From positions 1,364,001-1,428,000 of the forward strand of contig NC_015160.1 in the NCBI RefSeq assembly GCF_000190535.1: 64,000 nucleotides of DNA, written 5' to 3'. The notes below the pieces were generated by a model that made no database searches, had not been told where the DNA came from, and saw only the letters and a program-made list of their open reading frames with translations. Position numbers and translations under genes: made by a program. Shown piece after piece: positions 39,018 through 46,972 of the stretch (position 1 is the stretch's first letter; every line of letters starts with the position of its first letter). The stretch is from Odoribacter splanchnicus DSM 20712 (lineage in GTDB: Bacteria; Bacteroidota; Bacteroidia; Bacteroidales; Marinifilaceae).

Positions 39018-39317
39018 TCAATATCGCCTGGAATTACTGTTTCTGTCACGATATCCACCGTTAGACTGTCTTTCAGTGCGAGGACGTGCAATACTTACCG
39101 CAATCACTTTATGGTCATATTCTGCACCATTCAATTCATCGATCGCTTTTTGTCCTTCTGTATCGTTAGTCATCTCGACAAATCCGAATCCTCTGGATCT
39201 TCCGGTTTCTCTGTCCGAAATAATTTTTGCAGAAGAAATTTCTCCATACTCTGAAAATAATTCGTTTAAGTCTGCATCGGTCGTGCCATAGCTTAAACCT
39301 GAAATGTAAATGTTCAT
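39018..39317 (-). CDS. RRM-type RNA-binding protein
   Basis: The 99-aa protein is a single RNA-recognition motif (about 1-80) with RNP2 (IYISGL) and RNP1 (RGFGFVEM), followed by a short Arg/Ser/Gly tail. Such small RRM proteins are common in Bacteroidetes and bind single-stranded RNA. It is grouped with the helicase and the cold-shock protein. Confidence 0.95.
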   Translation of the reverse strand: MNIYISGLSYGTTDADLNELFSEYGEISSAKIISDRETGRSRGFGFVEMTNDTEGQKAIDELNGAEYDHKVIAVSIARPRTERQSNGGYRDRNSNSRRY

Positions 39318-39515
39318 TTGAAATTAAAATAAAATTAATACTAATTAGAGAGCAGGATAATTAAAGAAGAGACTTACTTATTTTGAAGAAGAACTTTGAC
39401 GATAACGATTCATAAACTCTAACTGTCCACAAAGGTAATGCAATAAATCGGATAAACAACCTTTTGTTCCTTACTTATTTATGAACCAACCGGTGAAAAT
39501 TATGCTTTATTAACG

Positions 39516-39572
39516 ATCACGGGGACGGGGTAATTGTGCGAAAGTTTCGCACAATTGCCCCGTCCCCGTGAT
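39516..39572. repeat. 57-nt near-perfect palindrome downstream of the ferritin gene
   Basis: Two 28-nt arms (first arm starting ATCACGGGGACGGGG, second ending CCCCGTCCCCGTGAT) pair with a single T-G mismatch around a 1-nt centre. It begins 10 bp after the ferritin stop codon. There is no U tract, so it is not a standard intrinsic terminator. It could act as a transcription-end or mRNA-stability structure, or be a mobile palindromic repeat. Confidence 0.9.
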
Positions 39573-39581
39573 TACAATAAA

Positions 39582-40094
39582 CTATTTACCAAGGATTGAT
39601 TTTTTCATCCGGGCAATATCGGTCAGATAGTCCTGAAGATCCTGTTCATGCTCTTCCTCCTCGGCCAGAATTTTTTTCGCCATATCACAGGTCGTAAAAT
39701 CTTTACCATTTGTAAAGTCGGCAATTTCCTGATACCTCAATATGGCACAACGCTCGGAAGCCACATTGTCATTCAGCAGACAAACAGAATCAAAGTCTTG
39801 TGGAGTATCGTATTTGCATCTTGCCAGTTCCGACCACTTTTGGGGATCCAAAACAGGAACGCCTTCCAGTTCGATGATACGTTTAGCAATCATTTCGGCA
39901 TGCTTGCGTTCTTCATTGGCGTGTTCTTCAAACTCACTCTGTACATTCGGACGCATAGCACCTTCGACAACCAAAGCACCGATCCAATACTGATAGTATG
40001 CCAACCATTCTTCAGCCAATGCTGCGTTTAACTGTGAAATCAAGCTTTCCACATCCAATTTTCCTTGCAGGATTTTTACACTCTCTTTAGCCAT
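39582..40094 (-). CDS. Dps-like ferritin (DPSL/bacterioferritin-like)
   Basis: The 170-aa four-helix protein has ferritin iron ligands (EEWLAYYQYW; HANEERKHAEM; SERCAILRYQEI; EEEEHEQDL). Length and cysteines (ARCKYD, VCLLN, RCAIL) fit the Dps-like ferritins described in Bacteroides fragilis, which form cages and protect DNA from iron and peroxide. In relatives this gene is oxygen- or peroxide-induced; no operator was identified here. The gene is monocistronic. Confidence 0.88.
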   Translation of the reverse strand: MAKESVKILQGKLDVESLISQLNAALAEEWLAYYQYWIGALVVEGAMRPNVQSEFEEHANEERKHAEMIAKRIIELEGVPVLDPQKWSELARCKYDTPQDFDSVCLLNDNVASERCAILRYQEIADFTNGKDFTTCDMAKKILAEEEEHEQDLQDYLTDIARMKKSILGK

Positions 40095-40159
40095 AATTTT
40101 AGTGTTTAGTTCATTTTGTTCTTTTTATACGTACTACGGCCAAAGAAGTTGTTTGTCGT

Positions 40160-40287
40160 CCGATAGACCGGGAGATCTATTCGGAAACCTTCATCAAAAT
40201 ATTCAGGATCGTTATAATGAGGCAGGTATAGAAATCATATCCCCGCATTACAGCTATGCAGGAGGGCAACGAATCTACCCTCCCTAA
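40160..40287 (+). pseudogene. Decayed C-terminal remnant of an MscS-type mechanosensitive channel
   Basis: The frame ending at 40287 reads LHQNIQDRYNEAGIEIISPHY, the typical cytoplasmic C-terminus of MscS-family channels. Just upstream another frame reads EIYSE, the expected preceding residues, so a frameshift separates them. Nothing of the membrane domain remains. It is a gene relic between ferritin and the glycerophosphodiesterase. Confidence 0.65.
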
Positions 40288-40293
40288 ATCCGG

Positions 40294-41553
40294 TCAGTTG
40301 TAATACCCTAATTGTTCCAATACTTTTTCAGCCTTTTCCAGCTTCTTTTTTTGCTGTAAATGATCCGGCAGGCCTGAGGTTACATTCGACTTCAGATATT
40401 TTGCGGGCAACGTTTCCTGATAAAACCGGATAGTCATATCCGACTTATTGGTAAACATTCCATCGGCCCAGTTTTGTGCCGGCTGTCCGGCTTTCAATCC
40501 GGTATATTCCTCCATCTGCTCCACCGTATCGAAACTATAGGGATGAATGGCCATACCCGAACGGTAAATCAATTCACCGTTTCCGGGAGACAAAAGTTCA
40601 TCATAATGATTAGGTGCCCCTGCAATACTAGGCCCCATAATCACAGCCCCGTTTTCTATACCGAAATTGATTTTGGCAGCATATTGCTCGGGGGTATTTT
40701 GTTTTAAGTCAGAAACGTCATTCCTTAACCACAATAAAAAGCAGGTAGGAATCCGTCGTGGGAAAGCTTCTTTCAGTTTTACCAGGCTCTCGTCCGAAAA
40801 AGTCTGCAAAATCACCCGGGCCGACGAATTTGCAATAGCTACTTTGCCCGCGGTTACCGGAATTTGTTTCATTTGTCCGGCATCCGGATGATACCAACCC
40901 AGTCTTTGTAATTCTATCACCAAATCTTTTTCCATACCCGGAAACAAATGAGGTTCTTTGGTTTCGGGATAAATACCGGGACGATTACCGTTATCGTCAG
41001 GATCTTTTTCGTAACGGGTGTGCTTTCTCCCCTGCCCGTCGATATCGTACACTCTTTTTCCTGCCCGGTCTCTGACTATGCGATAGCCCTCGGCTATACG
41101 CACGACATCTTCCAAGGTCAGTATGTCTAAGCCTTCGAATGCTTTTCTGGCCCGATCCGGATTCGCTTTGTTAAACCACGAACCGGCATCCAGTTGTCTC
41201 AGCTCTTCCAGGGTAAACTCCGAAACAGGCGAGTCGGCCCGATCCGGAAATACGGTTTCAACATTCGTCGTACGCCTCAGATTGACATCGTGCAGAGCAA
41301 TCAATACCCCATCTTTCGTTCGTTGTAAATCCAGTTCCAGGTAATCGGCTCCGATATTACGGGCCCAACGCATGGCGGCTTCGGTTTCCTCCGGAGCCCA
41401 ATACGTCGTACCCCGATGGGCTATAACAATATTCCGGGGTAAATAATCCAAAACTTCACGGGATTCAGGAGGTAAAGTCTTTACTTTTACCTCTCCGGGC
41501 AATATCGTTTTCCCGGTCGCCAGCATCAACAATACGGGTAAGAGCATTTTCAT
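40294..41553 (-). CDS. Glycerophosphodiester phosphodiesterase family protein
   Basis: The 419-aa protein has a signal peptide (about 1-18) and a TIM-barrel GDPD domain. Catalytic motifs are visible: IAHRGTTYWAPEET (about 49-62) and ELDLQRTKDGVLIALHD, with the second His. It cleaves glycerophosphodiesters to alcohol and glycerol-3-phosphate, probably in the periplasm. It is somewhat longer than minimal GDPD enzymes because of an insert at about 160-215. A TATTTTTG box lies 26 bp upstream. Confidence 0.92.
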   Translation of the reverse strand: MKMLLPVLLMLATGKTILPGEVKVKTLPPESREVLDYLPRNIVIAHRGTTYWAPEETEAAMRWARNIGADYLELDLQRTKDGVLIALHDVNLRRTTNVETVFPDRADSPVSEFTLEELRQLDAGSWFNKANPDRARKAFEGLDILTLEDVVRIAEGYRIVRDRAGKRVYDIDGQGRKHTRYEKDPDDNGNRPGIYPETKEPHLFPGMEKDLVIELQRLGWYHPDAGQMKQIPVTAGKVAIANSSARVILQTFSDESLVKLKEAFPRRIPTCFLLWLRNDVSDLKQNTPEQYAAKINFGIENGAVIMGPSIAGAPNHYDELLSPGNGELIYRSGMAIHPYSFDTVEQMEEYTGLKAGQPAQNWADGMFTNKSDMTIRFYQETLPAKYLKSNVTSGLPDHLQQKKKLEKAEKVLEQLGYYN

Positions 41554-41915
41554 CGGTATTATTCTTTTATTAATAAGGCAAAAATAAAGAATAAAGCTGA
41601 TATCCCCTCATTAAAAGCCCACGGGTTTGTTACAAAACCATGAAGATTTGGCAGACCTCCAAACAGATTTTATGACAATTTTTCCTTTATTCTGCCAAAA
41701 CAACATAACACACTCATTACAAGCAATTTAACACACAAAGCATCTCTTTCTTCTTTCTTATTTATTATCAATAAATTACACATAATCTACAAAAAAAATA
41801 CGTATTTCCCCACAAATTGCGGCATACCGATTGCAATCTCCTAAAACGAACACGGTTTAAAATACCGGTTCTACCCAATGAATATGTTAAACTTAAATAA
41901 TAGGAGGATTAAATT
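41554..41915. other. Divergent spacer between GDPD and hsp20, promoters and a strong ribosome binding site
   Basis: No gene seen. It must hold the promoters of both divergent genes. An AGGAGG at 41902-41907, 8 bp before the hsp20 ATG, is a full Shine-Dalgarno sequence, which is uncommon in this phylum and suggests strong translation. Confidence 0.6.
41579..41586 (-). promoter_or_regulatory. Bacteroides-type -7 box (TATTTTTG) for the GDPD gene
   Basis: The box TATTTTTGCC on the minus strand lies just upstream of the start codon at 41553. The -33 region is not obvious. Confidence 0.45.
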
Positions 41916-42347
41916 ATGGTACCTGTAAGAAGAACACAGACTTGGTTACCGGATATCTTCAATGATTTCTTCGATAACACGTGGATGGAAAAAACCAATG
42001 CTACTGCACCGGCAATCAATATTCGGGAAACCGAAACAAATTACGAAATCGAAGTTGCTGCACCGGGTATGACCCGTGAGGATTTTACCATCAAAATCGA
42101 AAACAACAACCAGTTGGTGGTCAGTATGGAAAAGAAACACGAACAGAAAGAAGATAAAAAAGAAGAGGGACGCTATCTGAGACGTGAATTTTCATATACC
42201 CGCTTCCAGCAAGCGATGATCTTGCCCGATGATGTGGTAAAAGAGAAGATTCAGGCCAGGATGGAACACGGTGTATTGACCATCGATATCCCGAAACAAA
42301 CGGTAATTCCGGAAGAAAAAAACGGACGAACGATTGAAATCAAATAA
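41916..42347 (+). CDS. Small heat-shock protein (Hsp20/alpha-crystallin)
   Basis: The 143-aa chaperone has a short N-terminus and an alpha-crystallin domain (about 35-125) with NYEIEVAAPGMTREDF and the A-x-x-x-n-G-v-L pattern (ARMEHGVLTIDIPK). It binds unfolding proteins during heat or oxidative stress. The start is fixed by the AGGAGG 8 bp upstream, and a bidirectional terminator follows immediately. Confidence 0.96.
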   Translation: MVPVRRTQTWLPDIFNDFFDNTWMEKTNATAPAINIRETETNYEIEVAAPGMTREDFTIKIENNNQLVVSMEKKHEQKEDKKEEGRYLRREFSYTRFQQAMILPDDVVKEKIQARMEHGVLTIDIPKQTVIPEEKNGRTIEIK

Positions 42348-42348
42348 T

Positions 42349-42379
42349 AAAAAATCCCGGATTGTTTCCGGGATTTTTT
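42349..42379. terminator. Bidirectional intrinsic terminator between hsp20 and the LuxR gene
   Basis: AAAAAATCCCGG, ATTGTTT loop, CCGGGATTTTTT: a perfect stem with A and T tracts on both sides, placed between converging genes. Confidence 0.95.
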
Positions 42380-42380
42380 A

Positions 42381-43001
42381 TTACAAATATTCTTTGATAT
42401 CCTGCAACTCCACCAATTTATTTACAATCGCATAAATAGTCAGGCCTGCCGGACTATGAATCTGTAACTTACGGGCTATATTCCGTCGGTGAGTAATCAC
42501 CGTATGGGCCGACAAATACAAGGCATCTGCAATTTCTTTATTAGTCATCCCTTTGACGACACAAGTAATAATTTCTTTTTCCCGGCTACTCAACACTTCC
42601 TGTCCGGCTAATTCTTCTTCTGTCTCTTCCCCGGGAACATTCAACAGGCGATTCAATTTTTCCCTGATCGTATCCGCATCGTCATATATCGTCAGAGACT
42701 CATCGTAATTCCGCAACACACCCTGATCGGCCACCGAACACATCAAAGCAATACATTTCACACCCGCATTCTGAGGCGTTTCTTTAAATTTACGCACATC
42801 GAAATATCCGGTAAACGACGGATTTACAATCAGAATTTCAGGCTTATGAAATCGTACACATTCATCCAACGATTCTTCGGAGACTAACTCTATCGGAAGA
42901 ATTTTCAATCCCTGAATCCGCTTCAAGACCAATGCCAATCCACTACGGACGATCATCGATGTCTCGGCTATAGCAATCTTTAAAACTTCATCTTCCTGCA
43001 T
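42381..43001 (-). CDS. LuxR/FixJ-type DNA-binding response-regulator-like protein with degenerate receiver
   Basis: The C-terminal LuxR helix-turn-helix is clear (LSSREKEIITCVVKGMTNKE; LSAHTVITHRRNIARKL). The N-terminal domain has the receiver fold, but the usual acidic pair (here AETS) and the phospho-acceptor Asp (here ILIVNPSF, Asn) are missing, so it should not be phosphorylated normally. The ATG at 43001 (MQEDEVLK) is preferred over one 30 bp upstream because it leaves a natural 14-bp overlap with the hemerythrin gene. The coupling suggests that the two proteins work together. Confidence 0.88.
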   Translation of the reverse strand: MQEDEVLKIAIAETSMIVRSGLALVLKRIQGLKILPIELVSEESLDECVRFHKPEILIVNPSFTGYFDVRKFKETPQNAGVKCIALMCSVADQGVLRNYDESLTIYDDADTIREKLNRLLNVPGEETEEELAGQEVLSSREKEIITCVVKGMTNKEIADALYLSAHTVITHRRNIARKLQIHSPAGLTIYAIVNKLVELQDIKEYL

Positions 43002-43695
43002 TTTCCTGTACTTTCTTTTCCAATTCTGCAATCAGAGGAACAAACATATAATCTTCTACCCGGCAATGTGAACACAAATCTTTTTCACAAGAATAAATAT
43101 CGAACAATACGGTATTCAACAGATTATTATTCGCCCTGGAAGGATAATATTTGACAATAATATTCTTGAGTTCGGTCAGTTTAGTCTCGATCTGGTTATG
43201 ACGTGCAACAAAAACACCGATATTATATCGCCCGGTATCCTCACCCTGCAATAGTGCATTCACATATTTAAAAACCACCTCATTCTCATATCCCATATGT
43301 GCCCGCACCTCGTTGACATATTCATCGTAAAATTTCAAAATCAGAAAAGCAACGTCATCCTGCGAACAATCGATGGCATCTATTAACCTCCGCCGGATCA
43401 CCGGCAGATTATAATCCAGAAAATAAGAATGAGCCTGCTTCAAATATTCCATCAGGGCTTCAACCGATATCTGGTCATGAAACTCTTCGGACACACAACA
43501 TTCCCCATCCATAAAATTCACAACAGCCAGAAAAGTACCCGTATGCACCCCCTGACGTTCACATACCTGCTGTACAGTCTGGTCACCGAATCCCAAGGAT
43601 AACCCGAACCGACTCATCACCAGTAACAGGTTATAATTCTCACAAATCAGATCACTCATCTTATCTGTACCGGAATATTTTAAACGCTTATTCAT
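42988..43695 (-). CDS. Hemerythrin-domain protein
   Basis: The 235-aa protein has histidine/acid pairs of a hemerythrin-like four-helix domain (HDQISVEAL, HSYFLDYNLPVIRRRL, HMGYENEVVFKY, ARHNQIETKL) and a C-terminal cysteine cluster (CEKDLCSHCRVEDYM). Hemerythrin-like proteins carry a di-iron centre that senses or binds oxygen or nitric oxide, or repairs iron centres. Overlap with the LuxR-type gene points to a redox-responsive regulatory pair. Confidence 0.82.
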   Translation of the reverse strand: MNKRLKYSGTDKMSDLICENYNLLLVMSRFGLSLGFGDQTVQQVCERQGVHTGTFLAVVNFMDGECCVSEEFHDQISVEALMEYLKQAHSYFLDYNLPVIRRRLIDAIDCSQDDVAFLILKFYDEYVNEVRAHMGYENEVVFKYVNALLQGEDTGRYNIGVFVARHNQIETKLTELKNIIVKYYPSRANNNLLNTVLFDIYSCEKDLCSHCRVEDYMFVPLIAELEKKVQENAGR

Positions 43696-43913
43696 TCTAA
43701 ATAAATTTAATCATGCAAAATAAACATTTTATCCGATTCCAACCAATCCCTATTTTTAGGTATTTTTCAATAATCAGCCCATTAGTTTAACCACAATTAA
43801 AATTTTTTCGACATAATAAGCCACCCCATTTCTCTTCCGCTCCGTAAACAGAACAGTGATCTGCACAGAATAGATAAGCAGTTGACTTATAATAACTTTA
43901 AATCACTATTTTT

Positions 43914-44423
43914 ATGAAAAAAACAGGTATTTTTTACGGTTCCACCAACGGTGATACCGAATCTGTAGCGAATAAAATCGCTATTCAATTGGGGATCGGG
44001 AAAGAAGATGTACACAATGTCGCCGATACAACGCCCCATGCCGTACAACCCTACGAAGTATTGTTATTAGGTTGTTCGACCTGGGGAGTCGGGGAAATGC
44101 AGGACGACTGGAATGATTTCCTTTTCAAACTCAAAGATATGGATCTGAAAAACAAAACCGTCGCCTTGTTCGGATGCGGAGATTCGGTCAGTTTTAGTTC
44201 CAGTTTTTGTGATGCTTTGGGTGTCATCTATCACGAGCTTCAACACACCGGTTGTACTTTTACGGGAGAAGTAGACCCCTCTGAATATCGTTTCGATGGT
44301 TCCGGTGGAGTTATCGACGGTAAATTTGTCGGGCTCCCGATCGACGATAATAATGAATCGGACCGAACCGATACCAGAATAAAAAAATGGACAGACCGCT
44401 TAAAAGTAACGGTTTTATCCTGA
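43914..44423 (+). CDS. Flavodoxin
   Basis: The 169-aa long-chain flavodoxin has the FMN phosphate loop GSTNGDTES (about 9-17) and the aromatic isoalloxazine regions STWGVGEMQDDW and FGCGDSVSFSSSFCD. It is a soluble low-potential electron carrier, usually induced under iron limitation. It is divergent from the hemerythrin/LuxR pair, with a 218-bp spacer that holds both promoters. Confidence 0.95.
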   Translation: MKKTGIFYGSTNGDTESVANKIAIQLGIGKEDVHNVADTTPHAVQPYEVLLLGCSTWGVGEMQDDWNDFLFKLKDMDLKNKTVALFGCGDSVSFSSSFCDALGVIYHELQHTGCTFTGEVDPSEYRFDGSGGVIDGKFVGLPIDDNNESDRTDTRIKKWTDRLKVTVLS

Positions 44424-44443
44424 AGTCAGCCTGCTATGAGGCT

Positions 44444-44475
44444 ACGATCGGTCGCTTTCCGAAGTCACCGATCGT
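44444..44475 (+). terminator. Hairpin after the flavodoxin gene
   Basis: ACGATCGGT and ACCGATCGT form a perfect 9-bp stem 20 bp after the stop codon. There is no U tract. Confidence 0.5.
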
Positions 44476-44573
44476 ATATGTTCCAATTCCGTACACCAAA
44501 ATCTTTTTTTACAGGCTGTGTGAAAACAATCTTTAAAACAACTTAAAGTGTCAAGTATATAAAGTCTTTTTTA

Positions 44574-44581
44574 TACATTTG
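44574..44581 (+). promoter_or_regulatory. Bacteroides-type -7 box (TACATTTG) for the metalloprotease gene
   Basis: TACATTTGC lies 21 bp upstream of the ATG at 44603 and matches TAnnTTTG. Confidence 0.6.
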
Positions 44582-44602
44582 CATTCAATAAAAAAGATTC
44601 CG

Positions 44603-45814
44603 ATGAAAATACAACGACTTATATTTCTGATTTTCACAACGATCGCAGTGTTCGCCTGTGTGACCGACCATCCTTCACCCCAGGTATTGAAAATTTCCGA
44701 AAACACCCTCCGGTTTTCCGGTAACGGCGGTGCATGGAAACTAACGGTCAACAGTAACTGTGAATGGAAAATCACAGGAGGGGATACCTGGTGTAAAACC
44801 GATAAACTGGAAGGCAGTAAAACGGCCGAAATATTAATTCAGGTAGATACCAACGACACCAAAGCCGAAAGAGATACCCGTTTTACTTTTACCTGTGACC
44901 AGAAAGAGGCTGAAGTACATGTATATCAGGATACAAGCGGCAACAACTATTATTATGAACTGCCCGTTATTTTTCATTTATTCTATGCGGATGAAACCGA
45001 CAGTTTGCAAAATGCTTCCGGAGAATTCTTCACCAAAATGATCGACGAATGTAACCGTTTATACAACACAGGTACCAATAGTATTCCTATGAACCTGAAA
45101 TTGGTGGCGGCTACCGAAGATCCTGCCGGTAATCCCCTGGCCGAACCCGGCATCGAACGCATCCTGAAAACCCCGGCAGCAGTCATGAGCTGTGAGGATT
45201 TCATGGCTCAAAGCAATACTTCGTTCAATTCATTCGTTTGGGACCTGAATAAATACATCAATGTATTTGTATATACCTTTAAAGAGGAGACCACGGCAGG
45301 CATCTCCCACCTCCCATACACCCCCCGTGAAAACAGTCTTCCGGGCCTGACTGCGAATAACCACTATTTCTCGAACATGCCTTCCTATACCCACTGTATT
45401 TCTATCAACAATACCTATATCACCGAGGATGACGTTTATACGACTTTAGCCCATGAGCTGGGCCACTATTTGGGGTTATTTCACGTATTCTCCGAACAAG
45501 AGTGCAACGAAACGGATTATTGTGAGGATACTCCCAATTACGACCGCAATGCCTATACCGAATGGCTGAGTACACTCACGCCTCCTTACAATTTTCAGGA
45601 AGTGGTCAAAAGAAACGGATGTGAAGGAGAAAGCTTTATATCTACCAACGTCATGGACTATTTCTATTCATACCAAAACCGGTTTACCGCCAATCAATAC
45701 AGCCGGGTACGCCATGTATTGGAAAATAGTCCCCTGATCCCCGGACCAAAAAACATCATTACAACGAAAGTGGCGCGGGAAGATATCGTTCCTGCAGCCA
45801 GAGCAATAGAGTAG
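44603..45814 (+). CDS. Zinc metalloprotease lipoprotein with BACON domain
   Basis: The 403-aa protein has a lipoprotein signal (FAC at about residue 17), a BACON-like beta-sandwich (about 30-112, GGAWKLTVNSNCEWKI), and a metzincin protease domain with the zinc motif HELGHYLGLFH at about residue 284 and a downstream Met-turn (STNVMDYFYS). It resembles the M43 pappalysin-like lipoproteins of Bacteroidetes. It is probably exported to the cell surface or periplasm; the substrate is unknown. The ATG at 44603 is chosen because the TACATTTG promoter box is just upstream. Confidence 0.9.
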   Translation: MKIQRLIFLIFTTIAVFACVTDHPSPQVLKISENTLRFSGNGGAWKLTVNSNCEWKITGGDTWCKTDKLEGSKTAEILIQVDTNDTKAERDTRFTFTCDQKEAEVHVYQDTSGNNYYYELPVIFHLFYADETDSLQNASGEFFTKMIDECNRLYNTGTNSIPMNLKLVAATEDPAGNPLAEPGIERILKTPAAVMSCEDFMAQSNTSFNSFVWDLNKYINVFVYTFKEETTAGISHLPYTPRENSLPGLTANNHYFSNMPSYTHCISINNTYITEDDVYTTLAHELGHYLGLFHVFSEQECNETDYCEDTPNYDRNAYTEWLSTLTPPYNFQEVVKRNGCEGESFISTNVMDYFYSYQNRFTANQYSRVRHVLENSPLIPGPKNIITTKVAREDIVPAARAIE

Positions 45815-45824
45815 CCTTCTGTTC

Positions 45825-45874
45825 TTATTTTCCTTTTTTCCACAACTGCCAGCTATTGATCATATTTTGCCACA
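45825..45874 (-). pseudogene. Displaced native 3' end of the transporter gene
   Basis: On the minus strand this reads WQNMINSWQLWKKGK and a stop. It is the same C-terminus as the transporter at 61569-62456 (WQNMINSWQLWKKRKK). It is the original tail of that gene, separated from it by about 15.7 kb of inserted DNA. Confidence 0.85.
45838..45874. repeat. Left attachment site (attL), 37-bp direct repeat
   Basis: The 37 bases are identical to 61585-61621, in the same orientation (starting TTCCACAACTGCCAGC, ending TTTTGCCACA). They bound the integrated element. Confidence 0.9.
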
Positions 45875-45940
45875 TATTATATATCAATCAGTATATTAAT
45901 TTGATTATCAATAAATAAGCCCACCTATCACTAATAGTGG

Positions 45941-46009
45941 GTAACAAAATAGTAACAAAAAAAACGAAGAAATCGCTTTGCGGTGGGCTTCATGTGCAAA
46001 GGTAACAAA
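45941..46009 (+). promoter_or_regulatory. Putative integrase arm-binding sites, left end
   Basis: GTAACAAA occurs at 45941, 45952 and 46002. The first two are 11 bp apart start to start, exactly as in the pair near the right end (61445 and 61456). This fits arm-type binding of a tyrosine integrase. Confidence 0.65.
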
Positions 46010-46033
46010 AGGCAGAATATCCGCAAAAATAAA

Positions 46034-46072
46034 GCTGGCGAAAAGAGAAACAATCTTTTTCTTTTCGCCAGC
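46034..46072 (-). terminator. Intrinsic terminator after the acetyltransferase gene
   Basis: GCTGGCGAAAAGA and TCTTTTCGCCAGC form a perfect 13-bp stem, followed on the minus strand by TTTATTTTTG. It ends the minus-strand operon and shields attL. Confidence 0.85.
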
Positions 46073-46140
46073 ACCTATCTTGCTGTCGGTACAAATAAGT
46101 TTAGTCCGTTTTGGATATATAGACAAAGGAACGTACTAAA

Positions 46141-46941
46141 CTAATCTGTAACCTTTTTATTATAATACTCCAAAAATGCCACTTCGCCTATTTCACTTAA
46201 CAGTTTCTGATTCTCAATAAAATTCTGTCCATACTTTAGCCAACGCTTGGTAAAACCTTTGAATTTGGTACATGGAAAGCTGCTGCATTGGAAACAATGT
46301 GTTATCTCTTTCTCCAAACAGCATAAATGAAATGTTTTGCATTTTTCACAGCGAGAACTATTTAGCTCGGCTCCTTTGCAAGGTCTTTTTTCTCTCGTAT
46401 ATGTGGGACACCCCCCACAAAAAACACCACAAGCAGGAATACGACCATTATAAGGCTTGACTTTAGTTATTCCCTTTGCCATCCAAAAATTAGTAAGAGA
46501 AAGCTGATTCGCTTTGCGCTTTTGTTCTTCCTCTACTATATAGCCTCTTTTTTCAAAGAAAGGACGGGCTGTTAAGCTCACTTCAGACGTAATCCGCATA
46601 ATCCCGGATGTAATTGCATACCGTTCTATTTCTTCCAAAAGCATCGTAGCAATACCTTTACCTTGAAAGTCCTTGTGAACAAACATAGAATGTAAATAGC
46701 CTTGGGGCGTAATAGATGAAAAACCAACGATTTGTGAGCGTTGATTAACAGCTACAATAAAATAGTGAGTCTTTATCATATCTTCTATTTCAGAGAGATT
46801 ATCTCCGCACGATGCCCAGTCTTCAACTTCGGATTGTGAATAATCACGTCTGTTTATCACAAGAACAGTATTTTGAAATAACTCTTTCAGCACAACAGCA
46901 TCCGACTGCTGAGCTTCCCTGATTGTAAAGTCCTCCTTCAT
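46141..46941 (-). CDS. GNAT acetyltransferase fused to a DUF3795-type zinc-binding domain
   Basis: The 266-aa protein has two parts. Residues 1-150 are a GNAT fold with the acetyl-CoA loop FQGKGIATMLLEEIERY. Residues 165-266 are a cysteine-rich DUF3795-like region (CGVFCGGCPTYTREKRPCKG; RCEKCKTFHLCCLE; CFQCSSFPC). GNAT enzymes acetylate amines on small molecules or proteins. The fused zinc-binding part may choose the target. It is 31 bp downstream of the methyltransferase and probably in one operon. Its substrate is unknown; drug modification is possible but unproven. Confidence 0.88.
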   Translation of the reverse strand: MKEDFTIREAQQSDAVVLKELFQNTVLVINRRDYSQSEVEDWASCGDNLSEIEDMIKTHYFIVAVNQRSQIVGFSSITPQGYLHSMFVHKDFQGKGIATMLLEEIERYAITSGIMRITSEVSLTARPFFEKRGYIVEEEQKRKANQLSLTNFWMAKGITKVKPYNGRIPACGVFCGGCPTYTREKRPCKGAELNSSRCEKCKTFHLCCLEKEITHCFQCSSFPCTKFKGFTKRWLKYGQNFIENQKLLSEIGEVAFLEYYNKKVTD

Positions 46942-46972
46942 ATCTATTATATTAAATTCTTTCCAGTCTTTT

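Noticed and set aside
40102..40287. 61-aa plus-strand frame as an intact small gene
   Set aside because: Only its last part resembles a protein family (MscS tail), and the upstream match is in another frame, so it is a relic.
45908..46126. 72-aa minus-strand frame next to attL
   Set aside because: It covers the integrase arm-site repeats and a terminator hairpin, has no family resemblance, and is best explained as non-coding.
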